Source: Bdellovibrio sp. 28-41-41
GTDB lineage: Bacteria > Bdellovibrionota > Bdellovibrionia > Bdellovibrionales > Bdellovibrionaceae
Direction: 5' to 3'
NCBI GenBank assembly: GCA_002256935.1
Contig: NCGL01000018.1
Span: 1-63,473 of the forward strand
DNA: 63,473 nucleotides
The notes below the pieces were generated by a model that worked only from the letters and a program-made list of their open reading frames with translations, ran no database searches and was not told where the DNA came from. Numbering within the stretch: position 1 is the first letter of the stretch; each line of letters opens with the position of its first letter. Made by a program: the position numbers and the translations under genes. Positions 26,342 to 35,219 of this stretch are shown here, in pieces.

Positions 26342-26584
26342 CAGGGCCTTTATTTTCTTTAATGAAAATAGATCCCACTACAAACGTAATCAAGGCAATC
26401 GTGATTGGGTAATAAAGACCCGCGTACATATCACCGGTTTTATCCACAAAATATGTACCAATCAACGGAACCATATCGCCCCTTAGCCCACCGTAGCGCC
26501 GATAAGGGACAAGATCACAAATTTATGATTCTCAGGTGATTGTTCGGCCACATCAGGCGAGTAAAATTCTGAGATTGTACGCTG
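26325..26584 (-). pseudogene. Decayed MFS transporter C-terminus
   Basis: The minus strand reads SEFYSPDVAEQSPENHKFV then ILSLIGATVG and hits a stop; the neighbouring frame continues with RGDMVPLIGTYFVDKTGD, LYYPITIALITFVVG and SIFIKENKG and stops at 26325-26327. The second part resembles the last helices of MHS/ProP-type major facilitator proteins. The two pieces are separated by a frameshift and by lost sequence, and the end overlaps the CDF gene. I call it a remnant. Confidence 0.55.
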
Positions 26585-26694
26585 CTATCCAAAGAAACCT
26601 CCCTGTAAAAATGTCAATTACCCGTATTGCAGACCAAGTTGGGTATTTAATCTATGTATTTTTTGGGTTTTTGATGATATTAAATCCCCACTTT

Positions 26695-27393
26695 ATGCAG
26701 ACACACGACACTCCAAAAAACAGCCGAATTAATCTGACGAGAAGCTTACCAAGACCGAATCAATATACGCTTGCTCTTGATGGTGAATTTGTTAAACATG
26801 CTTTTAATGAAGAACGAACTCCGTTGAACAAAGGTAAGTGGCGCGAAGCCTTCGCAAATCCAAATGCACCTATTGATCTAGAGGTCGGAACGGGTGCTGG
26901 CTATTTCTTCAAGCATCGCGCTTTAAAACATCCAGAACGAAATCTGGTGGGAATTGAAATAAAATATAAGCCGCTTATTCAAACAATTCGTAGAACGTTG
27001 GTTGCTGGTGCAACGAATGCAGTGGTAAGCCGATTCCATGCATTTGATCTGCCTTTGATGTTCGAGCAGGGCGAGATTAATAATGTATTTGTACACTTTC
27101 CAGATCCTTGGACCTCTCCTAAAAAACCTAAGAACCGATTTGTTCAGCTTAGAAATTTAGATATTTTATTTGATATGCAAAAACCGGGATCATTTTTAGA
27201 GTTTAAAACGGATTCACTGGTTTATTTTGAATGGGCACTGGAAGAAATCAAACAAAGTCGCTACAAAGTTGAGTTTTTAACTTTTGATTTGCATCAGTCC
27301 GAGAAAGCAGCGGATAATTTTGTCACCGGGTTTGAAAAAATATTTATCAATCAAGGTATCAAAATAAATTACGTTCTTTTACGGAAAGAGTAA
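26695..27393 (+). CDS. trmB: tRNA (guanine-N7)-methyltransferase
   Basis: This SAM-dependent methyltransferase forms m7G46 in tRNA. Motifs: LEVGTGAGYFFKHRAL (SAM-binding), GIEIKYKPL, and the diagnostic NVFVHFPDPWTSPKKPKNR. The preferred start is the ATG at 26695 (MQTHDTPKNSR), giving 232 residues, normal for TrmB. The open frame extends upstream to 26536, but that part overlaps the decayed MFS sequence and is not family-like. It is followed by the histidine phosphatase gene after three bases. Confidence 0.9.
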   Translation: MQTHDTPKNSRINLTRSLPRPNQYTLALDGEFVKHAFNEERTPLNKGKWREAFANPNAPIDLEVGTGAGYFFKHRALKHPERNLVGIEIKYKPLIQTIRRTLVAGATNAVVSRFHAFDLPLMFEQGEINNVFVHFPDPWTSPKKPKNRFVQLRNLDILFDMQKPGSFLEFKTDSLVYFEWALEEIKQSRYKVEFLTFDLHQSEKAADNFVTGFEKIFINQGIKINYVLLRKE

Positions 27394-27396
27394 GCA

Positions 27397-28008
27397 ATGA
27401 GTGATGTCGTTCAGGTTTTGGTTTTTAGACATGGTGAAACAGATTGGAATTTGAATAAAAAATTTCAAGGCCACACAAATATTCCTTTAAATCAAAAAGG
27501 CCGTGATCAAGCACAAAGCCTGCAAAAAAAACTAGCGGCCATCAAGCTTGATGCGTGTTTATGTTCTGATTTAGACCGCGCCATTGAGACTGCAAAAATC
27601 GCATTGGCAGAGCATTCTGTTCCTTTTTTATATTCAGCGGCTTTACGTGAAACACATTTAGGTGACGTCGAAGGCCAGTCGCAAGTTCAAATCATTGAAA
27701 AGTATGGCGAAGACATGTTGGTTCAATGGCGTTCTATCAAGCCAGAGCATCAATCGATGGGCTTTCCAAATGGGGAAACAAAAGTTCAACATTTGAAGCG
27801 ATTAAAAGAGTATTTGGAAACAGCATTGATGGCAAATCCTCAATTTAAACGAGTCGCTATTTCTACCCATGGTGGATCTTTAGTGCGATTGGTTCATGCG
27901 GCTGAAAGTTCACCAGAACAGGCCATTGTTATCCCTAATTGCTGCTTATATGAACTTTCGTTTGATAGAGTCAAACGCAACTGGCAGTACCAATCGTATC
28001 ACGAATAA
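27397..28008 (+). CDS. Histidine phosphatase family protein
   Basis: The 203-residue protein is a phosphoglycerate-mutase-like histidine phosphatase. The catalytic motif is VFRHGETDWN near the N-terminus, with the second His in ISTHGGSLVRL (about 155). SDLDRAIETA and GDVEGQS are as in cofactor-independent-substrate phosphatases such as CobC/GpmB relatives. Substrate unknown. It starts three bases after trmB with SD-like AGAGTAAGC, so they form one operon. Confidence 0.88.
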   Translation: MSDVVQVLVFRHGETDWNLNKKFQGHTNIPLNQKGRDQAQSLQKKLAAIKLDACLCSDLDRAIETAKIALAEHSVPFLYSAALRETHLGDVEGQSQVQIIEKYGEDMLVQWRSIKPEHQSMGFPNGETKVQHLKRLKEYLETALMANPQFKRVAISTHGGSLVRLVHAAESSPEQAIVIPNCCLYELSFDRVKRNWQYQSYHE

Positions 28009-28127
28009 TCAGGCGCCAATTTGAGGAGTTTTTCCGTTCCATGGGGAAACTTTTCCTGTCTATTTGGCCTTATATTCCTAACGAGCTTTAAGCTTCCGTC
28101 ATAGGATTTGCATAGCTATTCGATAAT

Positions 28128-28670
28128 ATGAAGCCTTTCTTGTTTTTGTTTTTTTGTATATCCAATATGGCCTTTGCCGGCGGTGCGAAAGTATTGGATC
28201 CCATTGGTCCCCACTATGAAGTTTTCCGTCTGGAAAAAAGCGAAAATCCTCAAAATGTTTTAGTTATCTACACTCGTTTGGATGAACAGTTTCGGTTTCA
28301 GCTGGATCCTGAAAATTCGGTTATGCCTGTATTTGGTTTCTATTGGTTAATGGACCGAACGAATTTTAAACCGGTTCATTCTTTGATCCGTGGTGGAATC
28401 GCCGAACGACTACACGTGGACGTCCCTGCGAATTTTTCTGAGACGCGTAGTGCGTTCACTGTTTTGGTGAAATCTACATTTGATACGGAAGGACTAACCA
28501 AGCAGTCCTCGGCTCTAACTTTAGATAAAATTTATGCTGAGTCAGAGACCACTCTGCTGCCAACTTTTCCTAGGGTCATTATGTTAAAGCTGCAAGGGCA
28601 AAACGAAAAGACTGGATTGCCTGAAGTGAAGATATTTGAACAAAAAAATAATCAGAAAAAAATATTCTGA
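28128..28670 (+). CDS. Secreted protein, possibly DUF4833-like
   Basis: The 180-residue product has a signal peptide (MKPFLFLFFCISNMAFA) and a beta-rich body. Motifs such as VFRLEKSENPQNVLVIYT at the N-terminus and FGFYWLMDR in the middle (about 85) recall the YWI-type core of DUF4833-like proteins, but I cannot confirm it. Its function is unknown. The 3' end comes just before the SDR start. Confidence 0.55.
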   Translation: MKPFLFLFFCISNMAFAGGAKVLDPIGPHYEVFRLEKSENPQNVLVIYTRLDEQFRFQLDPENSVMPVFGFYWLMDRTNFKPVHSLIRGGIAERLHVDVPANFSETRSAFTVLVKSTFDTEGLTKQSSALTLDKIYAESETTLLPTFPRVIMLKLQGQNEKTGLPEVKIFEQKNNQKKIF

Positions 28671-28692
28671 GTTCTTTCAAGGGGGAAAGTTC

Positions 28693-29811
28693 ATGAGAAA
28701 AACCGTAAAAAATGAATTGGCTATTGTATCGGGACTTGGTGCCTTGGTATGTTTTCTAGCGCGACGACCAAAAACAGCGGCGGTAATGGCCGGGTTCTCA
28801 GCAGGGCTTTGCTTAACCTCAGGAACAAAACCTTATGGTTGGGATGGCAAATCAGTTTTTATCACGGGAGGCTCGCGCGGGTTAGGTCTGGCGCTCGCGC
28901 GCGAATTTTTGTCTCGGGGTGCAAAGGTAACACTAGCTGCACGAAAATTTGATGAGTTGGTCCGTGCGCGTGAAATTCTTTCGAATGAATATCCTGCCGG
29001 CGAAGTGTGCACAGTTATTTGCGATGTGACTAAGAAAAATGAACTGGCTTTCGCGTTGAAAGAATCTATCAATGCGTTTGGAGTGTTAGATGCGATCGTT
29101 AATAATGCAGGTGCCATAAGCGTCGGACCTCTAGAATCTATGACTCGAGCTGATTTCGAGGCGCAAATGAATCTCCATTTGTACGCTGTTATTGAAGCGA
29201 CTGATTTAGTGCGACCATATTTTAAACGTCGAGGTGGCGGACGCATTATTAACATTTGCTCGTTAGGCGGAAAAAGTGCTGTGCCCCATATGTTGCCTTA
29301 CAGCGCTTCTAAATTTGCACTTGCCGGATATTCGCAAGGCGCCGCCGTCGAGTTGCATCAAGATAATATCACAGTCACTACAGTTTATCCGGCATTGATG
29401 CGCACAGGATCGCCTATTCAAGCCGTATTCAAGGGCGACCATGATAAAGAATTCGCATGGTTTGATTTCGCAGATAATTTTCCGTTGTTGTCGATGGCGC
29501 CTACCACAGCAGCTAAGAAAATTTTAAGAGCCTCTTCCCTTGGCGATACCGAATTGGTCCTGTCACCAGTTGGTAAGCTGCGTGTATTGGGCGGGGCTTT
29601 ATTTCCTGAGTTAGTAAATGCTGTAATGGTATTTATGAATTCATTAATGCCAAAAGGACAATCAGGTGTTCGACAAACTGGATATCAAAGCCGTACACAT
29701 TTTGAAACATCGCTATTTACTAAACCCATGAAGTCGCGTGCGCATGAAGCTGAATTGAAAAACAACCAGTACCCAAGTGACGATGCCGAGTTTAATTTGG
29801 GTTTGCATTAA
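28693..29811 (+). CDS. Short-chain dehydrogenase/reductase with N-terminal membrane segment
   Basis: This SDR has the cofactor loop ITGGSRGLGLALA, the NNAG motif, an active-site Ser (NICSLGG) and YSASK. The start at 28693 (GGGGG ribosome binding site, MRKTVKN) is preferred over the longer frame at 28636, which overlaps the preceding gene. An N-terminal hydrophobic stretch (about 8-38, with LGALVCFLARR and AVMAGFSAGLCL) precedes the enzyme, and about 120 residues follow the Rossmann core, so it may be membrane-associated. Likely substrate class is a lipid or fatty acyl derivative, but this is a guess. Confidence 0.85.
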   Translation: MRKTVKNELAIVSGLGALVCFLARRPKTAAVMAGFSAGLCLTSGTKPYGWDGKSVFITGGSRGLGLALAREFLSRGAKVTLAARKFDELVRAREILSNEYPAGEVCTVICDVTKKNELAFALKESINAFGVLDAIVNNAGAISVGPLESMTRADFEAQMNLHLYAVIEATDLVRPYFKRRGGGRIINICSLGGKSAVPHMLPYSASKFALAGYSQGAAVELHQDNITVTTVYPALMRTGSPIQAVFKGDHDKEFAWFDFADNFPLLSMAPTTAAKKILRASSLGDTELVLSPVGKLRVLGGALFPELVNAVMVFMNSLMPKGQSGVRQTGYQSRTHFETSLFTKPMKSRAHEAELKNNQYPSDDAEFNLGLH

Positions 29812-29817
29812 TTTTGA

Positions 29818-30123
29818 TCACCAGTAGCTGGTGTCGATAGTGATGTCGCCTAACACGTGAGTCTGACAACTGAGCCGCTCGGATTCATCTACGTTGTTTT
29901 TACTTTTCGTCTTAATTTCGAGCTCTGTTTGAGGGCTCAAATTACTTTGCCCATTTAGAACTCGAACTCGACATTTGCCACAAATTCCATCCCCTTTGCA
30001 CGACGAGGCCACAGGACGATTTGCTTCTAGCAGCAAGGACATCAAACTTTTATTTTTTGAATCATTAGCAGACGTTGCAATAGGTGCCAGCTGCGGTTTT
30101 GTTGACGAGAAATAAATTGTCAT
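29818..30123 (-). CDS. 2Fe-2S ferredoxin
   Basis: This 101-residue protein is a [2Fe-2S] ferredoxin. The cluster Cys are CKGDGICGKC (C-x5-C-x2-C) and a fourth Cys in RLSCQTH. The motif spacing is that of adrenodoxin-type rather than plant-type proteins. It stops seven bases from the convergent SDR gene. It would pass electrons to an unknown partner. A second ferredoxin is encoded at 51113-51382. Confidence 0.88.
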   Translation of the reverse strand: MTIYFSSTKPQLAPIATSANDSKNKSLMSLLLEANRPVASSCKGDGICGKCRVRVLNGQSNLSPQTELEIKTKSKNNVDESERLSCQTHVLGDITIDTSYW

Positions 30124-30253
30124 ACCGAGATATAGTATCTTAAGTCTGGGAAGTTGTAACTTTTGGTTTTCCTGCAGTTAGTCATTAACTTTGAAGGCAA
30201 ATAGTTGTAGGATTTACCCTTCGAATCGAGTAAAAATCGATAGATAGAGGTTA

Positions 30254-31201
30254 ATGATGATCCACGTTGAAAACGTTATAATTATTGGTTCTGGTCCCGC
30301 TGGTTTAACGGCAGCAATCTATGCCGCCCGCGCAAATTTAAAACCGCTAATGATCGAGGGCGAAGAGGCCGGTGGTCAGTTGATGATTACTACGGATGTT
30401 GAAAATTTCCCTGGCTTTGAACATGGTTTACCAGGTCCCGATTTGATAGCTGTGATGCGGAATCAAGCAAAGCGTTTTGAAACTCGATTCATAACAAAAA
30501 ACGTAACAAAAGTCGATTTCAGCAAGCGTCCCTTCAAAGTTTGGATTCGTGATCAAGAATACCAAGCTAAAACAATTATTATTTCAACTGGCGCTAAAGC
30601 TAAACTTTTGGGCTTGCCGTCAGAGAAGCAATATATGAGCCGTGGTGTTTCTGCCTGCGCGACATGTGACGGTGCATTTTTCAGAAATGTAAATGTCGGT
30701 GTTGTTGGTGGTGGTGATACAGCGATGGAAGAAGCAAACTTCCTAACTCGTTTCGCAAGCAAAGTGTATATTTTCCATCGCCGTGAATCGTTCCGAGCTT
30801 CAAAAATCATGGTTGAGCGGGCGATGAAAAATCCAAAAATCGAAGTGATTTGGAATTCTGAAATCACAGAAGTTTTGGGTGATGGCAAAAAAATGAATGC
30901 CGTGATTGTTAACGACACAAAAACAAACGAAAAACGTCAGATGGCATTAGATGGCTTATTTATCGCCATTGGACACAAGCCAAACACAGATTTATTCCAA
31001 GGTGTTTTAGATATGGATGAAACGGGTTATTTAAAAACTAAACCAGGGTCAACGTATACGAATATCGACGGCGTATTTGCGTCGGGTGATGTTCAAGATC
31101 CTGTTTACCGCCAAGCAATCACTGCTGCGGGAACAGGTTGTATGGCATCTATCGATGCAGAACGATGGTTAGAAGCTAAAGAATCAGAAGCTCACGGATA
31201 G
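30254..31201 (+). CDS. trxB: Thioredoxin reductase
   Basis: The 315-residue flavoprotein is a low-molecular-weight thioredoxin reductase. FAD loop IIGSGPAGLTAAIYAARA, the redox pair CATC (CATCDGAFF, about 135), the NADPH loop VVGGGDTAMEEA and the C-terminal GVFASGDVQDP are all present. It reduces thioredoxin with NADPH. A response-regulator gene follows 16 bases downstream and is probably co-transcribed. The start at 30254 is followed by a second Met; either may be used. Confidence 0.95.
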   Translation: MMIHVENVIIIGSGPAGLTAAIYAARANLKPLMIEGEEAGGQLMITTDVENFPGFEHGLPGPDLIAVMRNQAKRFETRFITKNVTKVDFSKRPFKVWIRDQEYQAKTIIISTGAKAKLLGLPSEKQYMSRGVSACATCDGAFFRNVNVGVVGGGDTAMEEANFLTRFASKVYIFHRRESFRASKIMVERAMKNPKIEVIWNSEITEVLGDGKKMNAVIVNDTKTNEKRQMALDGLFIAIGHKPNTDLFQGVLDMDETGYLKTKPGSTYTNIDGVFASGDVQDPVYRQAITAAGTGCMASIDAERWLEAKESEAHG

Positions 31202-31217
31202 CATTGCAAGAGGCATA

Positions 31218-31721
31218 ATGACTAAAAAAATAAATACCAAAGATTTAATCACGAAGATTGAAAAGATCACTAAAGCTAGAATTGCATCGCAAGATGTAGT
31301 TCCTTTGGATAAATTTCGCGAAACTAAAAAAAAAGAAGAACCTAAAACTATTTTGGTAATCGATGACGATGAAACAATGCGCGCGTCTATCAAACGCATT
31401 TTGGAATCTGAAGGTTACTTGGTAAAGCTCGCAGCACAGGCGAACGAGTTATCAGACGTCCTTGACGACACTCCGGTAGATTTAATTTTACTTGATATCG
31501 GTTTACCGTGGATTAATGGTTTTGAACTAGCTGAACTATTGAAAGAAACAAAAGATCTTAAAAAGATCCCATTGGTATTTGTATCAGGCCAAGCATCACA
31601 AGAAGATATGCGACGAGCGTTCGCCGTGGGCGCACATGATTATATTAAGAAGCCATTTGATATCGATAAATTGAAAAAGACGGTAAAGACTCTGTTAAAG
31701 ATTTCTGCTGAAGAGTCTTAG
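31218..31721 (+). CDS. Single-domain response regulator
   Basis: The 167-residue protein has a 43-residue N-terminal basic extension followed by a receiver domain. Acid pair at 49-50, phospho-acceptor Asp93 and Lys145 (KKPF) are present. There is no output domain, so it is a CheY-like or scaffold-type regulator whose N-terminal helix (ITKIEKITKARI) may dimerise or bind a partner. It follows trxB closely; no kinase is adjacent. Confidence 0.88.
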   Translation: MTKKINTKDLITKIEKITKARIASQDVVPLDKFRETKKKEEPKTILVIDDDETMRASIKRILESEGYLVKLAAQANELSDVLDDTPVDLILLDIGLPWINGFELAELLKETKDLKKIPLVFVSGQASQEDMRRAFAVGAHDYIKKPFDIDKLKKTVKTLLKISAEES

Positions 31722-31724
31722 TTT

Positions 31725-32630
31725 TTAACCAGCCTTTTCTTTTTTCTGGATCTGTTGAATATAGGAACTGATCATTTCCTCTAAAACTTTTTGGCTTTTT
31801 ATGTCTGGATTTAAAAACACTAAACGTCTTGAATCCGACACGTCACCTACGCATTTTGAATTGAAATGAATGCGCGCTTTCTTTGGGTCTTTTTCTAGTT
31901 TATTAGAAATAATAACGCTAAAATCAGTCATTAGGAATTCTGGTGGAATGGGGTCTTTTAATTTCACCCCTGAAACAGAAATATTTTCGGATTGAGATTT
32001 AAATGTCTTACCTTTTTTTGTAATTAAAATGATTTCAATCGCAAAGTTATAACGAATACTTTCCCGGCGATCGGCAGGTACACTGGATTCTATTTTTACA
32101 TTGGATTCAGCTGACGGTGCTTGGGGGGACGATTTCAAGCGACCTTTGATGCGAGTAATATCTAGATCGATATTTTCAGCTCTGAAATCAGGAAAAAAAT
32201 AGCCATAATCAACCTTCGCGTTGGGAGTTGCGTTTTTGGCAACTTCAGTGAACGTAGGCTTTGATTCCTTTACGACTAAATTGTTGGGATCTAACGGAGT
32301 TAAAACAGTTTTATCAAAGTTGTCAGTAACTTTTGCTGTGCTGGTTTGCGTATGTGATTCGCGAAATCGAGTCAGCGTTTTAGTTACCGATGTTATATCA
32401 AGAGTTTTTTTCTTAATCGACGGAGGCACGACAAAGTAGTCTTGATCGACTTCTAAGAATGACTTTAGATCAACCCATTCATCCCAACCTGGCGTCCAAA
32501 TATAGGCTTGAAAATTTTTCTTTTGGGCCAGATTTAAAATCAGCGCCTGAGCTTGAGTTAAATTCAACGGCTTGCTTTGTTTTTTATTTTTTGAATCGTA
32601 GAAAATCCAAATTTTTCCAGTCTGTACCAT
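31725..32630 (-). CDS. GYF_2/DUF4339-like plus PilZ domain protein
   Basis: This 301-residue protein has two recognisable parts. The N-terminal 60 residues (WIFYDSKNKKQSKPLNL, and AYIWTPGWDEWVDLKSF) look like the GYF_2/DUF4339 fold. A central disordered Ser/Thr/Pro linker (about 75-190) follows. The C-terminal domain is PilZ: RRESIRYNF at about 208 (the RxxxR signature) and SENISVSGVKL (NxSxxG-type) at about 235. PilZ binds cyclic-di-GMP, so this is a likely effector that links the cyclases of this bacterium to a target. It converges on the response-regulator gene with three bases between. Confidence 0.78.
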   Translation of the reverse strand: MVQTGKIWIFYDSKNKKQSKPLNLTQAQALILNLAQKKNFQAYIWTPGWDEWVDLKSFLEVDQDYFVVPPSIKKKTLDITSVTKTLTRFRESHTQTSTAKVTDNFDKTVLTPLDPNNLVVKESKPTFTEVAKNATPNAKVDYGYFFPDFRAENIDLDITRIKGRLKSSPQAPSAESNVKIESSVPADRRESIRYNFAIEIILITKKGKTFKSQSENISVSGVKLKDPIPPEFLMTDFSVIISNKLEKDPKKARIHFNSKCVGDVSDSRRLVFLNPDIKSQKVLEEMISSYIQQIQKKEKAG

Positions 32631-32711
32631 ACGAGGTTTTTCGGTATTCCGGAGCGGAATCTTTAGAAATTGCTGGTCAATAAACTAAAGTCGTGTCATT
32701 TAAAGGGGCCT

Positions 32712-33413
32712 ATGCGCATTGAAGAAAACAAAGACTCATTTGAATACGGAAAATTAAATTATTTAGACTCGGTCTATCAGCCTAACTTAAGTCCAGAGTT
32801 CTTGGCTTTAGCCGAGCAGGCCCGCGCGGAGTCACGTAAACTTAATAAAGAAGGAATTTCCATAGCTCTCAGCGAGGCTTACGTAATTTCAGAACAAGTA
32901 AAACAAGCTGGATGTTCGTCTTATATGGAATTGGGCTCCTTAACCGGTTACTCGGCGCTGTTTTTATTGCGTGGGTTGAAATCTGGCGGGACATTGTTTT
33001 GCTTTGAAAAAGACGCCCGTTGCGCGGACTTTATCGAATCACTATTTAAAAATATGCCTAACGTTCCAGAGCTAGCGGGAAAAAAGGGAATTGTTATGCG
33101 CGGGGATGCTAAAGAGGCGCTGGCTAACTGGAAACCGCCTAGCGATGTCGGTGGTGCATTTATCGACGCGAACAAGTCAGCTTATCCAGATTACTTAAAA
33201 TGGATTGAAGCCCACTTAAAGGGATCGTATTTAATTTTAGCCGACAACGTATTTTTGAGTGGATCTGTATGGGGCCTGACTGATACGCCATTTTCCAAAA
33301 AACAAGCGTTAGGCATGATTGAATTTAACAAGAGCCTAATTCAAAATCCAAGCTACTCATCTTATTTTATTGCCACAAGTGAAGGCTTATTAGTCGCTCG
33401 TCGTAAAGATTAG
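32712..33413 (+). CDS. O-methyltransferase (class I, SAM-dependent)
   Basis: This 233-residue methyltransferase has the SAM-binding ELGSLTGYSALFLLRGL (motif I), LFCFEKDARC (motif II) and GAFIDANKSAYPDYLKW (motif post-I), which is the pattern of the family-3/CCoAMT-like O-methyltransferases. The start at 32712 (MRIEEN) follows AAAGGGG; the longer frame from 32670 adds 14 residues. The substrate is unknown. It converges on the alpha/beta hydrolase, sharing four bases. Confidence 0.85.
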   Translation: MRIEENKDSFEYGKLNYLDSVYQPNLSPEFLALAEQARAESRKLNKEGISIALSEAYVISEQVKQAGCSSYMELGSLTGYSALFLLRGLKSGGTLFCFEKDARCADFIESLFKNMPNVPELAGKKGIVMRGDAKEALANWKPPSDVGGAFIDANKSAYPDYLKWIEAHLKGSYLILADNVFLSGSVWGLTDTPFSKKQALGMIEFNKSLIQNPSYSSYFIATSEGLLVARRKD

Positions 33414-34174
33414 CCATCGAGCGTAGGCGACAATTTCGTTTTCTTAACAGGTGTACCGACTTCTTCTAAGAACGGTTTTAATCCTGCGATATATTCATCT
33501 CTGAAATCTTTAAGACCATTTAAATGTCCGGCTTTTGGTAAGCTGAGTTTGCGCCAATCAAGATTAGCATGGCGTTCAAATGTGCCATCAATATGGTCGG
33601 GCGGAATGAGTGGATCTTTCCATCCGCGAATAGATAGAATTTTAAATCCTTTAGGAAATGTGTCTAATTGCGGGTGCATATCGCTGTGTAAATAGGGACT
33701 CCAGATCAATGGGGTCACAATTGTTTTTGTAAAACTCGCTATTAATCCGTCTTTTTTCAAATGCTGGAATAACTGAAATGCGGAACCTAAAAACTGGTTA
33801 GAGGGACCGCTATCGCAAATCATGGCTACTGTATCTGTGTTGTTTCGATCGGCCATGGCTTCGATCGCTGAAGATGACGGATTAGAGAAACTATAAATGA
33901 TTTTTTTCTGAGGAATTAAATTGAGTAGATCGGAAATTTGATCAGCCCAAATATGTTTGATACCGGGCACTTTTTTTCTGCTGATAGGATTAATTAGAAA
34001 CGCACTTTTGCTACGCAAATTAAAAGCAAACGCATCAAATCCTAAGTCATTCACCAAATCGATATGGCGTTTCATTTGGGTTTTAGACCCATCATAAAAA
34101 TGCACGAAGAAAACGACCTCTTCGAATCGCTTTTTCTGACTTAAAAATAGCTCGCCATCAAACGGATAATTCAT
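33410..34174 (-). CDS. Alpha/beta hydrolase
   Basis: This 254-residue cytoplasmic protein has the alpha/beta-hydrolase order: FFVHFYDGSKTQ near the N-terminus, a nucleophile elbow SFSNPSS (Ser in SNPS at about 95), the acid in GWKDPLIPPDH, and the catalytic His in LPKAGHLNGL. The elbow is atypical (S-F-S-N-P, not G-x-S-x-G). Substrate unknown; a small lipase/esterase is plausible. The 3' end overlaps the O-methyltransferase end. Confidence 0.72.
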   Translation of the reverse strand: MNYPFDGELFLSQKKRFEEVVFFVHFYDGSKTQMKRHIDLVNDLGFDAFAFNLRSKSAFLINPISRKKVPGIKHIWADQISDLLNLIPQKKIIYSFSNPSSSAIEAMADRNNTDTVAMICDSGPSNQFLGSAFQLFQHLKKDGLIASFTKTIVTPLIWSPYLHSDMHPQLDTFPKGFKILSIRGWKDPLIPPDHIDGTFERHANLDWRKLSLPKAGHLNGLKDFRDEYIAGLKPFLEEVGTPVKKTKLSPTLDG

Positions 34175-34274
34175 ATTTTTATACCTGAATTAGGGTCTGT
34201 TTTTATCGATGCAATGTCAATTTGCATGATTGCAGTGGTATTGACTTAAACAAAACAAGGAATAGACTTAGGTC

Positions 34275-35216
34275 ATGAGTACAGATAAATATCTTCCTAT
34301 CAGCGGCCGCGAGTTTCCGCGCTTTTCAGCGATTAAAACATTCTTTCGATTGCCGCATGTGCCGGTTGATGAAGATTACGATATCGGTATTTTTGGTATC
34401 CCATTCGATGGTGGTGTTTCCTATCGTCCAGGGGCTCGATTTGCACCGTCGCATGTCCGAGAGTGTTCTTCCCTTGGAAGATCGTATCATTGGACACGTG
34501 GAACTAATTTATTTAAAAGTGTAAAGGTAGCGGACATCGGTGACTGCTCAACAGTTCCGTTGTCGTTAGATGTTACGTACGAAAAAATTGAAGCCTTTGT
34601 TTCCGCTCTAGCCAATAAGAACAAAAAATTTGTTTCGGTCGGCGGTGATCATTCGACGACACTACCGGTGCTGCGCGCGCTTAGGAAAAAACATGGACGT
34701 CCATTAAGCTTTATTCACTTCGACGCGCATTTGGATACCTATCCGGCGGCTTGGGGATGTGAATACCATCACGGTGCATTTGCTCGTCATGCTGTAGAAG
34801 AAGGTTTGGTTGATCCAAAGAAGATGATTCAAATCGGTATTCGAGGACCGTTGGCTGATGGTAGCGATTTAGATTTTATTAAAAAACACCAAATCACTGC
34901 ATACACGATGGACGATATAAAAAAAGGTCACATTGCAGATTTTGTAAAAACGCTGCCTAGTTTTGGGGATGAACCGACGTATTTAAGTTTTGATATTGAT
35001 TGCATGGATCCAGCGTTCGCGCCGGGAACGGGAACCCCAGTTCCTGGTGGGCTTTCAAGTTATGAGTGTCAGCAAATCTTGCGAGGTTTGAAAATTAAAA
35101 ATCTAGTGGGCGGAGATTTAGTTGAGATCTGTCCACCATCTGATCATTCAGACATCACTGGACTTGCCGGAGTGGATGTCGTGTTTGAAATACTATGCCT
35201 GCTTTCAGGTAAATAA
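34275..35216 (+). CDS. speB: Agmatinase
   Basis: The 313-residue protein is a Mn-dependent ureohydrolase close to agmatinase. Motifs: GGDHSTTLPVL, HFDAHLDTY and FDIDCMDPAF, followed by TGTPVPGG. This pattern, the length and the presence of SpeA make conversion of agmatine to putrescine and urea likely. The gene is alone on the plus strand. A longer paralogue lies at 8531-9583, whose substrate may differ. Confidence 0.88.
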   Translation: MSTDKYLPISGREFPRFSAIKTFFRLPHVPVDEDYDIGIFGIPFDGGVSYRPGARFAPSHVRECSSLGRSYHWTRGTNLFKSVKVADIGDCSTVPLSLDVTYEKIEAFVSALANKNKKFVSVGGDHSTTLPVLRALRKKHGRPLSFIHFDAHLDTYPAAWGCEYHHGAFARHAVEEGLVDPKKMIQIGIRGPLADGSDLDFIKKHQITAYTMDDIKKGHIADFVKTLPSFGDEPTYLSFDIDCMDPAFAPGTGTPVPGGLSSYECQQILRGLKIKNLVGGDLVEICPPSDHSDITGLAGVDVVFEILCLLSGK

Positions 35217-35219
35217 TTT

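Noticed and set aside
26536..26694. Extended N-terminus of TrmB
   Set aside because: This part is the antisense of the decayed MFS remnant and goes beyond the family length; the ATG at 26695 fits TrmB.
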